From Girardinichthys multiradiatus (taxonomy: Eukaryota; Chordata; Actinopteri; Cyprinodontiformes; Goodeidae), in the NCBI RefSeq assembly GCF_021462225.1, contig NC_061815.1, positions 49,477,873-49,541,872 of the forward strand: 64,000 bases of DNA. Reading direction: 5' to 3'. Under the pieces are notes generated by a model. It did no database searches, was not told the origin of the DNA, and saw nothing but the letters and a program-made list of their open reading frames with translations. Positions 47,176 through 58,469 of this stretch are shown one piece after another. Both the position numbers and the translations under genes were made by a program. Numbering within the stretch: position 1 is the stretch's first letter; the number at the start of each line of letters is the position of its first letter.

Positions 47176-48580
47176 CATCACCGACCCCCTCCTGGACCCC
47201 CTGCAGTTTTCCTACAGAGCCAACAGCTCTGTAGATGATGCTGTCAACTTAGCCCTTCACTTCATCCTCCGGCACCTGGACTCCACAGGAACCTATGCCA
47301 GGATCCTGTTTGTGGATTTCAGCTCTGCCTTCAACACCATCGTCCCAGCTCTGCTCCAAGAGAAGCTCTCCCAGCTGAGTGTGCCCGACTCCACCTGTAG
47401 GTGGATAACTGACTTCCTGTCTGACAGGAAGCAGCGCGTGAGGCTGGGGAAGCACGTCTCTGACTCCCTGACCATCAGCACCGGTTCCCCCCAAGGCTGT
47501 GTTCTCTCTCCTCTGCTCTTCTCCCTGTACACCAACAGCTGCACCTCCAATCACCAGTCTGTCAAGCTTCTGAAGTTTGCGGACGACACCACCCTGATCG
47601 GACTCATCTCTGATGGTGACGAGTCCGCGTACAGATGGGAGGTGGACCATCTGTTGGACTGGTGCAGCCAGAACAACCTTGAGCTCAACGCTCTAAAGAC
47701 AGTGGAGATGGTTGTGGACTTCAGGCAGAACCCAGCCCCACCTGCCCCCATCACCCTCTGTGACTCCACAATTGACACTGTGGAATCTTTCCGCTTCCTG
47801 GGAACCATCATCTCCCAGGATCTCAAGTGGGAGCCAAACATCAGCTCCCTCATCAAGAAAGCCCAGCAGAGGATGTTCTTCCTGCGGCAGCTGAAGAAAT
47901 TCAACCTGCCAAAGACTATGATGGTGCACTTCTACACAGCCATCATTGAGTCCATCCTCACCTCCTCCATCACCATTTGGTACGCCGCTGCTACAGCCAA
48001 GGATAAGTGTCATTCGGTCTGCTGAGAAGGTGATTGGCTGCAGTCTACTGTCGCTCCAGGAACTGTACACCTCCAGGACCCTGAAGCGGGCAGGGAAGAT
48101 TCTGGCTGATCCCTCCCACCCCAGTCACAGACTCTTTGAAACTCTCCCCTCTGGCAGGAGGCTGCGGTCCATCCGGACCAAAACCTCACACCACAAGAAC
48201 AGTTTTTTTCCATCTGCCACCAGCCTTGTTAACAAAGCCCAGAAACCACCCTGACACTCTCCCTTTCCCCCACACCCCCCTTTTTTTGCTGACAGGACAC
48301 CTGTAACCTGTAACTCTATGCGTTACATTAACGCTCAGCTTGGACTCCTGCTTTACTTGTACAATGATCACCTGCACTGTTGTATTGCTCTTGCATCTTA
48401 TACTGCTCTATATTTACTCTCACTCACTTAAAACTGTGCACATATATTTATATTATATTGTAGATATGTTTATACTGTTTAATTTGTATTGTATTGCACT
48501 GACTACGCCAAAACAAATTCCTTGTATGTCCAAAAACGTACTTGGCAATAAAGCTTTTCTGATTCTGATTCTGATTCTGA
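47176..48580 (+). mobile_element. CR1/Rex1-group LINE, 5'-truncated
   Basis: Inserted in copy B of the TG...CA element: copy C gives the uninterrupted site (...GATTTGCTGAATAAA...), so the insert is 47176-48580. It begins inside RT and ends in a 3' UTR with GGCAATAAAGC and three GATTCT repeats. The RT part encodes FSYRANSSVDDAVNLALHFI, RILFVDFSSAFNTI, GSPQGCVLSPLLF and LLKFADDTTLIGL. A small deletion near 48007 shifts the frame; VIRSAEKVIGCSLLSLQELY continues in another frame to a stop at 48254. The clade is CR1/L2/Rex1; the exact family is uncertain. It lacks its endonuclease. Confidence 0.88.
47177..48254 (+). pseudogene. CR1/Rex1-group RT domain, one frameshift
   Basis: From the truncated start through FVDFSSAFNT (first catalytic Asp), PQGCVLSPLLFSLY and FADD, the palm is intact in one frame to about 48005. 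There KDKCHSVC and a stop replace the KDKxRLQxVIRSAE region. The remaining C-terminus (ELYTSRTLKRAGKI, then FETLPSGRRLRSIRTKTSHH) is open in the next frame. With no 5' half, the copy cannot act on its own. Confidence 0.85.
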
Positions 48581-49737
48581 ATAAAGCCAACTTTCTGGGT
48601 GACCATTTCTCAACAGTGTCTAATTAGCTGCCTTTGGTTATTGAAATAATATTCGAAGAAATATTATTAAAGGAGTATTTTGGAAAGGAGCCAAATCTTT
48701 CTGGAGAAATGGGCTTAATGGTGTTTACTTAGTTATCAAATTTAGTAAATGATGTTTAGGAACTATTATTCACTAGCTTGAAACCCAACAACCTTTCTGT
48801 TGAATACTCTTTAGTAGCAAGCACGTGTTCTTACCGGTTAGCAGTTAAGCTAACAAAGAAGCGGATAGCTTAGCACCAGAATCAAACACATACCTTTAAA
48901 ATACCAGGATTAATAAAAGTGTTAAAATGCATAAGCACTGACGGCGCTTTATGACCAATGTTCTGTTTAAAATCACCATTTAAATAATGTTTGTCTTAAC
49001 TTTAAAAACATACAAAGAACACAAACCGGCATGTGTGCTGTAGCTAGCCTACTAGCCCTAAGATAGCCGAGTTTCACAAAAACAAAACTTCATAGAATGA
49101 AAACGTTCAGATTTTTTCATCCTAACTGTTAATCTGCCCAAACCTAACCTCATGAACTGTGGTGAGGAAGCGTTGTCCAAGGGGCGAAGCTTGAAGAAAC
49201 GTCCACAGTCAACAAGCGGTTACCTCGGGGGTCGAAGTTGTGTTCGCTCTGTGAACAAAAGGGTTAGCTCCGGAGAGCTGGGCGGCTCGTTCTGTACGCT
49301 GCGGTCTCTGCTGTCTTCCTTCCAGGCTGGGAGACCGCGTCTTTGCAGGGGCTTTTCTCGAACACCGTTTGTGTCTGCAGGGGCCCCGTTCATGAATGAA
49401 AATACCGGATACACAGACAGTATTTCATCCGTACTTATCTTTGCATATGATCGATGATCGTATGGCTTCCTTGGATCCAGTTGAGTTTATGTCTTTTTGC
49501 CAGCAAAAGACAACAGCGCGCTTTGTTCCCCTCCTATCCCGATGGTCACCGGTGTGGAAGAGAAAGACTTGTGGGAAGGTGGGTGGTTTTATGCGGGCAG
49601 TGGCATCATGGGAAGTCCTCTGCTACCCCCCTTCCCCTTCTGAAGTTATGCTGAAAGTCTGTTAAATGCAATTTATTTTGAAAGTTCCAGAAGTTACCGG
49701 AGTTTAATGTTGAAATCCATGGCTGTGGGTCCTAACA

Positions 49738-50427
49738 AATGACAGCATACGGCTAAACATGATGTCACTGGTCAGATCCGAGAGGGGACCAGAGAAAATT
49801 ACGGAGTCCGACATTGTTTTTGGCAAACTTACACACCAAAGTAACACTAACTTTGGTGATCTCCGATTGACGTAACCGGGTGTCATTACCGCCAGCGTGA
49901 ACAACAACCTTACTGTATTTACGCTGATCCTTAACCAGCAGTTTCAGGTATGATTTGATGTCGCCCGTTCTAGCCCCTGGCAGACATTTGACTGTGGTTG
50001 CTGGTGTCTCTAGTGCCACGTTTCTGACTATGGAACTGCCAATTACCGGAGTTGGCTTCTCAGCGGGTGTGTCACTGAGCGGGGAAAATCTATTAGAAAC
50101 GCCCTGTGGGCTGAGATCTAGGACAATGCTTTCTACGTACCGTCACCCAGCCAGCCTGAGCCCCCGGCTGCGCGAGCTCTGCTGGAGGACTGCTACGGGG
50201 AGCTACCCTTGGTGGCTCCGCGCTGGCTGGGCCTCGGCTATCTGATGGTTTTTCAACAGCGTGGAGCCGGGCCTCCAATTCCAACACCTTCGCCTCCAAG
50301 GCTGCAAAAATTCTACATTACACGTACCATTATCACTAAAGGAAGCAGAGGAGTAACTGAACATTTGACACAGAGAGCAGGAGAGAGGAGGAGACTCAGA
50401 GAGAGAAAAAGCAGAACGGGTAGCCAT
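49738..50427 (-). pseudogene. L2 ORF1 N-terminal and esterase core
   Basis: The ATG at 50427 starts MATRSAFSLSESPPLSCSLC with C-x2-C and a later NGTC, a likely zinc-binding (PHD-like) segment. After a frameshift, LEAKVLELEARLHAVEK (50299 on) is a heptad-like coiled coil. The frame 50019-49765 holds [18 protein letters not shown] and [20 protein letters not shown], the GGND oxyanion-hole block of SGNH hydrolases, seen in ORF1 of CR1/L2 LINEs. The remainder ([20 protein letters not shown]) is in another frame and meets the insertion at 49741. ORF1 proteins bind the element RNA; the esterase role is unclear. At least two frameshifts make it inactive. Confidence 0.82.
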
Positions 50428-50690
50428 GATGGAGCTAAAGCTGACGCTAAGCTAGCAACCCTTTACCACTACTAGAAAAACCGTGTAAAACACAATGAGT
50501 GCCCAAATGTTAAATACAGCAACAAAAAGTATGTGTTTTAACATGCTTATGTATTAGAACAAGTAAGAGATATCACAGTAGATCAAACGAGAGAGCCTTC
50601 ACACACCAAACAATTCACCGAGTGCACTAGCTTTTAAAGAGACAGCACCAAAACAAATTGCTCTCAGACGCACCTCAAAACAGGTAACAG
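50428..50690 (-). other. L2 5' UTR (approximate)
   Basis: Sense sequence with CTCTTTAAAAGCTAGTGCAC and GGTGAATTGTTTGGTGTGTG upstream of the ORF1 ATG is placed as the 5' UTR with its internal promoter. The boundary with flanking DNA near 50690 is a guess because no target duplication was found. Confidence 0.45.
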
Positions 50691-50699
50691 AGGAGCCTG

Positions 50700-52035
50700 A
50701 GAAGCTTTAAAAACAAGGAGTTCAGACCAAGGCATTGCAGTTACACTTTATATGGACCACAGCTGAATGATTTAGGTGGGAAAAAGAAGGATTTAAAAGC
50801 ATGATGTGTCTGCTTTATAGTACAACTGTACATCTTGTGTTTCTTCTTCACTTCTGCTCAAACAAATAAACTTTCCAGTGCTCCAGTCTTAAAGCTAAAT
50901 GCTTTTTCTTTTTAAGTACAGCAGGCAAACGGTTGTGATGGGAGAATGAGTTTCCTTTGATTTGTTGCAAAAGATTCACATTTAGCAAAGCATGTGCGCT
51001 GTAGGCCTCATTATGCTTGGTTACACAAGAAATAAATCTGCCACAGAAATGCAAAGCAGCACAGTTTGTCCAAAGGTTTAACAGATACTGCATGCTATTT
51101 GAATTAAATGTGATTTGAAAATCATAGCATTTCAAATATGGTAATGCATCAACATTTTTATATCGTTTACTTTTCCATTATGTGCTGGTATTGATTGTAA
51201 ATGAATCATTAAGTGATTTAAATTGTATGCCCACTATTCCCTGACATATTCTGTCCTTCTCTTAAAGTCATAAAGGTGCATGTGAGATGGATTACCGTTG
51301 GCCTGACTGTATGTGGGCATGGCTGTGTTTGGGTCGACAACATGTCCAAAACATTCACTCCTTGGAATGAGCTCCATGCTCCCCCATCTCTTGACAGGAC
51401 AGCGTGGGTTAAACAAATGTTATACAATTTTGTCTTTTTTATTTACTTTATTGGCATGCAGACCGTAGGGCCTGGTTGCTTTTAGAATGAGAGCATTTTC
51501 TAAGCAGCATGGAAGATATCCAGTCATACTCCATGTACATTAATGGATTGGCAAAGGCAAGAGGGAAATGGCAGCAGATTAGCTGGATCACCAGAATTTG
51601 GCTGAATATAATATATCAGTTGTTCAGTTCCACATGCTGACATTAACTGAATTCATGCAGACAGTAAATATTTCAACCACATGTGCAGTATAGTCATAAG
51701 ATCTGGAATCACCTCTTACTAAACTGACATTTATCCTACAGTCTGAATCTGACCCTGACTCTTTATTTGCCATAGCTTGACTCAGTGTTAATTACACATT
51801 TTAGACTATATAATGGACAATAAGAAGCTAAAGCCCACAGTCTGAATGTAGCAGGGTGGAAAATAAAATATGCAGTATCATCTACACTTATTGGCACGCC
51901 TGGTAGTGACAAGTTAAAATAAATCCAGTTTTTATTGCCTGCCCTCAGTGCCTTAACCTCACACAGAAATGTAAAAAAAATCAGGCATAGAATGTTTTTT
52001 GTTTTTTTTTACTAAATCTTTGTTGCCACAATCAG
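50700..52035. other. Non-coding stretch
   Basis: AT-rich; no gene or named repeat. The minus ORF at 50848-51135 has no domain I recognise. Confidence 0.35.
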
Positions 52036-52039
52036 CTGT

Positions 52040-52460
52040 TATTAATATTCAGTTTGGCCATTCCTCTATGCACAATCTCTCTGGATGCTCTTTGTTCCTC
52101 TCTAATGCCCTGCTCTTCTGTTCAGCCCACAGGTTTTGTACAGGTTTTAGGACCGGGGGCTGAGATGGCCATGGAAGAACTTTGATTTCAGTCTGTTAAA
52201 TCATATCTGCGGAGGATCTGGTCATGTTTATGAGCATAATCATCATGTTGAAAGACCAATCTTCAGTTTTCTGGAACAGTTTAGCAGATCTTTTTTTCAA
52301 TTGTCCTGGTATTTCAAACAGTTCATGACGCCGTGCAATCTAACAAGGTTCCAAGACCTTTGGATGAGAAATAGGCCCACAGCATCACAGATCCTTTACC
52401 ATGCTTACCAGTGGACCTTCCTGTCATCCCTGTTGAAAAACCACTTGGCATTTACATAGC
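52040..52460 (-). pseudogene. Tc1/mariner-superfamily transposase remnant
   Basis: On the minus strand the block GKGSVMLWAYFSSKGLGTLL corresponds to the HGGGSVMVWGCFSxxGxGxL core of Tc1/mariner transposases. It is preceded in sense order by a decayed FQHDVYA(H)KHDQILRR-like stretch and followed by in-frame stops. Probably a distinct subfamily from the other remnants. TIRs not located. Confidence 0.6.
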
Positions 52461-52469
52461 ATCCAATGG

Positions 52470-54125
52470 TTCCTAATTCAATAATGTCAACACACATCTG
52501 CCTTTATCGACTGTTTTGGAGCAAGAATAAGCATATACTTGATTAACGTAATCAAAAAAAACTATATTTTGATATAATCTATTGGAATAATAATCGTTGT
52601 TTGGAGGTATTTTTTCAAATTCCTACATTTCACACACTTTCTGCCAAGGCACCATTGGATAAGGAGGAAGAGATAATTTGACTTGTAGCTTTGGAAAAAG
52701 AAAAAGAAAAGAAGGTGGAATATAAGGCCACTAAACGAGACTAGGGCCGGAGAAGGGGAAGTGACAATGTACGTTTTTTCACCCGGTTCTTAGGGGCACT
52801 GTGTCACATATAAAAATGTTTGATGTGGAGACTTTTTCACACTGACCAGTTTATTGTGTGACACGGCATACGCGGCCGTAAAAATGTGAGCTTTACGCTG
52901 ACATGTGAGACAGCTATTTGCTTTGAGTCTGCACTGAGTCCGTCTTGAGTACGCCCGGCTGTGTGGGAGCTTAACACTTCTAGCAGGTGAGATCTTGTCT
53001 GTTGATTAGATAAACAGTAGAGCAGCACTTTTAGTTTTTGGTTTTTTTTAATACCTGCTGTCTTACGTACAAATTACTGTTGATTTTATCTTTCTGATAG
53101 TTTTTAGAGAGAGACCAGAGCCTTCAAAACTATTTCTGGAAAATCAAAAATGTTAACGAGTATCAAGTTTTTTTTTTTCCTCTGGTATCTGAAGCTTTAG
53201 GGTCATAAACAGCCCTTCTCCTCTAGGAACCAGGAAGTCATTTATTATTATACATGTGATTTTGTAAAAGAAAAGTATTTATTTTTCAATTTGAGTCAAA
53301 TTGAAAGTTTATATTTTTGCATTGTGAGATTATCTTGCTGCAATAAAACATGAGTTTATTTGAATGACTTTTACACATGTTTATAAAAGTGTGGAGATTA
53401 TTTTAGAGACACGACTGAATATTTCAGCTGTTTTTACACAGCTACCTTTGAAATCTACAAATTGAAACTTTCAGCCACGGTTTGTGCATTCGAGTCAAGC
53501 AGCAGCAATCTATTGAGGTTACATAGAGTTGAGCAGTGAGTCATTCTCACCAAGGCTGAATTCCATTGTGTGGACTGTGGTCTACAGGCTGAAAACGTAG
53601 CATATTACACAGTTCTGACCACAAAAAGCATTCACCGCACAAAAGGCTAAGTGTCTGAGTTAGGAGAACATCTGCTAGTCATTGTGAATCATAAACAAAA
53701 GTGAATGTGGTCTCAGATACAAAATTGCAGGGTTTTCATAGCATAAATCAATGTGAAACTTTACAAACATCTTTCTTTACAATAGTAGGAAAATTAAATG
53801 GTAGCTTGTGTGTATCAGAAGCTGCAGGCTGAGCAGAAACCTTTATACTGAGCTAAAACAAGATGCTGCAGGTATGATGGGATTCTCTAACAGTTACTGA
53901 GAAGTGATCAGATATCCAGGTAAAATCTATCCTGAACCGTGTTCATGGCAGCGATGAGTTGTCGGGCCTTCAAGGTACGCAAGTCCAAGAAATAAATAAT
54001 ACTAAATAAATGAACAAATGTCAAACACTAACAAATAAATAATTTAATGTCATTCATTATTTAAATACCTTTTAATGATCAGAGAAAAGTTGCTTTGTAA
54101 CAGTGAATTTGTATTAGAAACAAAA
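52470..54125. other. Non-coding stretch with a GC-richer patch
   Basis: At 52735-53000 the sequence contains more CpG than its surroundings, a TATAAAAA box near 52810, and CAG/GTGAGATC near 52986 that looks like a 5' splice site. This could be an untranslated first exon or an unrecognised repeat. The rest is featureless. Confidence 0.3.
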
Positions 54126-54129
54126 TTTG

Positions 54130-55761
54130 TGTTGTGACTATGAATCTGAATATATAATTTAATATTTAATATTAATATTTTAATATTATATCAAATAATA
54201 TTACGGTCTGTTAAGGGTTGTCCTGTGAATACCAGCCCAGTAAGGCGGTGGTATTAGGACACAATCGAAAAGGTGTGAGCCAAGCTCTGACATTATTGAA
54301 CAGCATAAACTCTGCACACATGCAATGAATTCACACAATTTCTTAAAATACAAGAATTTATTAACAAAAATAAGTCAACTCAAAGTCAAGATGATTGATA
54401 ATTATGACCAAAAGAGTGATGCAACATTACCATGCAATGTTTATGTTTAAGAACCAAGGATTATCTTGAAGAATCTGGAAATGAAGTTAAGTTAGTCTTA
54501 GAACCAACTTAGACAATAATCAGCAACATTTAGACAACCATTCACAATGCAAGATCAGATAAAATATTATTTAAATAAAATAATGTTTTAAAGAATGATT
54601 TGCTGAATAAAACCAACCTTCTGGATGACTAATTCTCAACGGTGTCTCATTAGCTGCCTTAATAGCTGCCTTTATTTATTAAAGTAATATTTAAAGAAAT
54701 ATTATTAAGAAAATTGTAAAATATTTAGGGAAACATTTTGGAAAAGAACCAAATCTTTCTGGAGAAATGGGGCTTAATGGTGTTTCATCAGCTGTTAGCA
54801 GTTAAAGCTAACAAAAGAAACGTATAGCTTAGCACCAGAATCAAACACATACCTTTAAAATACCAGGGTTAATAAAAGGGTTAAAATGCATGAGCGTGGA
54901 CGTTATGATCAATCTTCTGTGTTTAAAATCACACTTTAAATAAAGTTTTTCTTAACTTTCAAAACAAACACAAACACAGAACACAAAACTGAGCATGTGT
55001 GCTGCAAATAGCCTGCTAGCACTGAGATAGCAGAGATTCACAAACAAAACCAAACTTCATAAAATGAAAAACGTTTAAATCATTTCATCCTAAATCACTT
55101 CTATCACTCTGCCCAAACCTAACCTCATGAGCCGTGCTGAGGAGAAGTGTCCGGGCAACGACGAAGTTTGAAGAAATTTCCACAGTCAACAAACAGTTAG
55201 CTACAGCTAACCTCCTTAGCTGCGGAGAGTGGCGGCTGTTCTGTCGGCCGGCCAAAACTGCACGTTACCACGTTGATATGGTCCTCCTTCAGATTGGGAA
55301 ACTGCTCCGCTCGTCGTCGTAGAGACAAGGTCCCGGCAGGGAATTCTCTGGAACACAGTTTGCTTTCTGTAGATCTCAGAGAGAAAAATCAAGCAACGCT
55401 TGTGCCTTAATCACCCCGTTAATGAATGAATCTACCGGATACACAGACAGTAATTTATTCGTACTTAACTCAGTGCATATGATCAATGATCGTATGACAC
55501 CCTTGGATCCAGTTGAGACTTATGTCGTTTTGCCAGCAAAGAGACATTAGCCTGCTGTCTCTCCTGCCAGCTCCGCAGCGGAGTCCGGATGGAGGAGACA
55601 GGATGTGGCAAGAGCGGTGCTTTTATTTGGACAGTGACATCACAGGAAGTCCGCAGTTACCCCGTTTCCTGGCTGTGCCGGAAGTAGGTTAATGCAATTT
55701 ATTTTGAAAGTTCCAGAAAAGTCTGGCCTTTCACGTTGTAACCATGGCTGTGGTCCCAACA
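54130..55761. mobile_element. TG...CA element, copy C (uninterrupted)
   Basis: It begins TGTTGTGACTATGAATC and ends GGTCCCAACA. The flanks TTTG (54126-54129) and TTAG (55762-55765) agree at three of four bases, so a 4-bp duplication with one mutation is likely. This copy serves as the empty-site reference for copy B at both LINE insertions. It lacks a block of about 100 bases (after CAACTCAAAGTCAA) that copies A and B keep. Read on the minus strand, TGTTGGGACC opens an arm with TTCCTGTGATGTCACTG and AAATAAAAGC about 140 bases in, which looks like an LTR promoter. No protein is encoded. Confidence 0.82.
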
Positions 55762-55765
55762 TTAG

Positions 55766-56585
55766 CCAATCAGAAATTCTTGTCTACTGTCACTAGGCAG
55801 AATTTGTTTACTCGGGGATGTTCCGCCTTTCTGTCTGAAAACCTTGGTAGCCTTTTTAGGGTTAGCAGCTAGAAATAATACAGAGTGAGCCAAAACAGTT
55901 TGGCACAAGAGGTTCTGGTGCTGGAAGAAGCATTTGGACCTTAGCTGTTTAATTAAAGTTGCAAAAATCAGCAAAACAAAGGAGGACGCCTAAAGATAAT
56001 GATCAGATGGAAACATTTGGGAACATATTGATGGATTTTTGACCCATGATATGAAATGAACCTTATGGATTTGTTCTCGTTTGTGCATCTATAGTGAGTA
56101 AACCAGATTTAATTTGATTTTTGCTGTTATTGCTACAGTAATTTACCAAAACATCTAGTCTGTCTTTTTTGAACTGACTTGTTATTCCCAACATTCATGT
56201 TCATATGGATTTCATGTTGATGCTACAATCCCGTATTCTCTATATCCCCTATTTGTCAAAATTAGGGAAATTCTGGGTGGTCTGTTTGGGTCTAATAGTG
56301 TTCTGAGGTATCAGTGGTCTGGTTGTGTGGTTGAGCTATCAGTTTACCACGGACCCACAGTTAACTGTGCAATTTAGGAAAGTTATGAGTGATGCCTTAT
56401 TTAGAGCTCAAACAATCTGCAGTTAAAACTTCAACCAGTTTTGTTTGTGTACCTGTGAAAGTTGTAGGCGTTAGCAGGGTGGGCTATTGGGTTCAGGTAC
56501 TGGCCGGGTAGAGAAGACCCAACTGTGAGAGGCACAGTTCACCACTACTTAATGACAGTGTGTGGTTGATTTCCAGAAGTTGGAC
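55766..56585. other. Non-coding stretch
   Basis: No feature recognised. The minus ORF at 55762-55974 has no family resemblance. Confidence 0.35.
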
Positions 56586-56589
56586 GAAG

Positions 56590-56760
56590 TCATTATATTG
56601 CAAGTCACAGGTCAGTCTCTAGTCTTTCCACCGAAGCCTTGAGTCAAGTCCCAAGTAATGGCATGAAAGTCCAAGTCCAAAGTCAATGCATGTAAGTCTC
56701 AAGTTGAGTTGAAGTCCTAAACCTTTAATTTGAAGTCTTAAATAAGTAATTTGACAAAAT
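56590..56760. mobile_element. Partial MITE-like repeat (AAGTC-rich end)
   Basis: The run of variants of GAGTCAAGTCCCAAGT, AAGTCCAAGTCCAAAGTC and AAGTTGAGTTGAAGTC is the inverse of the GACTTGGACTT motifs in the repeat at 19183-19695. Only one end is present. Confidence 0.5.
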
Positions 56761-57079
56761 ACCTGTTTTAATCAGAGTAGGGATAATTTTGAGATTTTTT
56801 AATTATTTTAAAAGCTGTTTTTTGTTGCCAGAACAACCAGCAAGAAGAAGTGATCTTGAAAAGCATGTTCAATTCAATGTTGATGTTGCTTTTTACATGA
56901 AATATTAACCATAACATCCATTAAAGATAGAAAACAAGGGTTGCTGTCTTGGAGTATTTTGTGCAGTGTGTGGATTTCCAATGAAAAGGTTTTAATGTTA
57001 CTCAACATTTTTGTATCATTTGTGTTGTAGAATCAGAAAATATGGAAATGAACCCCGTCTTCCTCTTTCCTTCTTATAG

Positions 57080-57130
57080 ACACGTCCTCCTGTGCTACAT
57101 TTGATGGAGAAAACTACACACTTCAGGACT
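57080..57130 (+). CDS. Candidate short host exon
   Basis: TTTCCTTCTTATAG (57066-57079) is a good 3' splice site and GACT/GTAAGTG at 57127-57137 a good 5' splice site. The 51 bases between encode, in the split-codon frame, TSSCATFDGENYTLQD. If read through the donor, the frame continues DCKCVDADGRHTVSGS to a stop. The Cys pattern and CATFDGENY word resemble extracellular protein, but I cannot assign a family. No further exon of the same gene was identified, so this is based only on borders and composition. Confidence 0.3.
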
Positions 57131-57213
57131 GTAAGTGTGTTGACGCAGATGGGAGGCACACTGTGAGTGGTTCCTAAAGGTGGGGAATACAGGGACACAC
57201 TTACTGTATACAA

Positions 57214-58172
57214 AAATACACCCGAAAAGCATCACAAAACAGCTGTGGAGACATTTTTGTTGAGATAAAGAGAAAAAAAAGTAACATGTCCTCCATTAGA
57301 TTATTTCCAGCTGCCAGTTGTAGAACTACTTGGGCTTGTTCTATTGTTATCTTGGCGGTTTAAATCTTTACCACATATTAATGCTTTTCATTTTCCACTG
57401 TGGTAATGCTTATCCATGATGCTGACAGCTTGTTTTAGTCATGATCTGTCACTTATGAAGTGAAAAACCACCATAAGACAATGTTTAAAAGATTTAAAAC
57501 CACTTGCTTTTCACTGGAGGTAGTCTTTAAACTACTCAGACCATGTGATATTATCTTTGTTTTTATTGCAATGATGACACTGGCAATGTGTTTGCTGTGT
57601 ATGAATATGAATATGCTCATTGCTGAAGAGAATTGCTGTTATGCCATATCAGAAAAGCAGCTGTGATGATGGCTTGTTTGTCTTTCCATACAGGGAAATA
57701 ATACACCTTATACAATTGGGTATTTACAGGAGGTCTATAACAAATATAAAACATTTCTGCTTAAAAATCAGTAGAAAATAATATTTTCATATAGTACATT
57801 TGGTCCTTATTAGGTCCTAGAAAGAAAATCTGAACTCATTAGTAATGAATACATTTTTAGAAATGTTATCATATTTCTTGAATATGGACAAGCACCTATA
57901 GAGTCCTTCTAACCATGCCACTGGATGAACTGATCACCAACAGTGATGGCTTAAAGATTCTGAAGCCTGCACATGAAGGCAAGAAAAATAAATGGACAAA
58001 GAAAGGCACATTTTTTAGCATAACGCTGTTCATACAACAGGTCATTAAAGTGCTTTAAAGTAAAGAAACTAAGCTACCAATAAATTATATTTAAAAAGAA
58101 GAAATACATATAAAATCATAGTAAAGTTAAAGCATCACATAAAAAACGAAAAATCTAAATGTGAAAATATAA
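57214..58172. other. Non-coding stretch
   Basis: AT-rich, no gene or named repeat recognised. The ORF at 57460-57666 is hydrophobic by chance composition. Confidence 0.35.
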
Positions 58173-58179
58173 AAAGCTA

Positions 58180-58458
58180 TCATCAATCCATCCATTGTCT
58201 TCTATACCATATATCCTTGCAGGGTTTTACGGGGGGGTAGCTGGTGGCTGTCTCCTCCATTTATTGGTTAAAGGCGGGGTCCACCTTGGACAGGTCTCCA
58301 GTCCATCACAGGGAAACACAGAGACACACGGGACAAATAACACACCTAAGGGCTGTTTAGAGAGACCAAATAATGGCTCTTTATGGACTGTGGGAGGAAG
58401 CCAGAGTACCTGGTGAGAACCCACGCATGCACAGGCAGAATATGCAAACTCCATGCAG
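58180..58458 (-). mobile_element. tRNA-type SINE copy 3, 5'-truncated
   Basis: This is the SINE body in antisense, with (CCAT)n-like tail complement at 58185-58195, AGTCCATCACAGGGAAACAC and GAACCCACGCATGCACAGGC. The tRNA-like head is missing. AAAGCTA occurs at 58173-58179 and 58459-58465, a probable target duplication. Confidence 0.75.
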
Positions 58459-58469
58459 AAAGCTAATCT

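Larger units (their letters stand above)
43263..49737. mobile_element. TG...CA element, copy B, carrying two LINEs
   Basis: It starts TGTTGTAATTATGAATC at 43263 and ends at GGGTCCTAACA (49737; one base differs from CAACA elsewhere). AATG is duplicated at 43259-43262 and 49738-49741. Its own sequence is in three pieces: 43263-43309, 46622-47175 and 48581-49737, which together align with copy C (54130-55761). The gaps are an RTE-like LINE and a CR1-like LINE. It interrupts ORF1 of the L2. No coding capacity of its own is seen. Confidence 0.85.
39898..50690 (-). mobile_element. L2 LINE, near full length, split by a nested insertion
   Basis: The two halves are 39898-43262 and 49738 to about 50690, separated by the TG...CA element at 43263-49737. 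Sense order (minus strand) is: 5' UTR, ORF1 with a Cys-rich start, coiled coil and SGNH/GDSL-type esterase, then ORF2 with apurinic-type endonuclease and RT, then a 3' UTR (CTTTGTGAAGTGCCTTGAGA-type) ending in TTGAA repeats. This is the L2 layout in fish. ORF1 is interrupted by frameshifts and by the insertion; ORF2 has one stop. The exact 5' end and the element's own target duplication could not be fixed. Confidence 0.9.
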
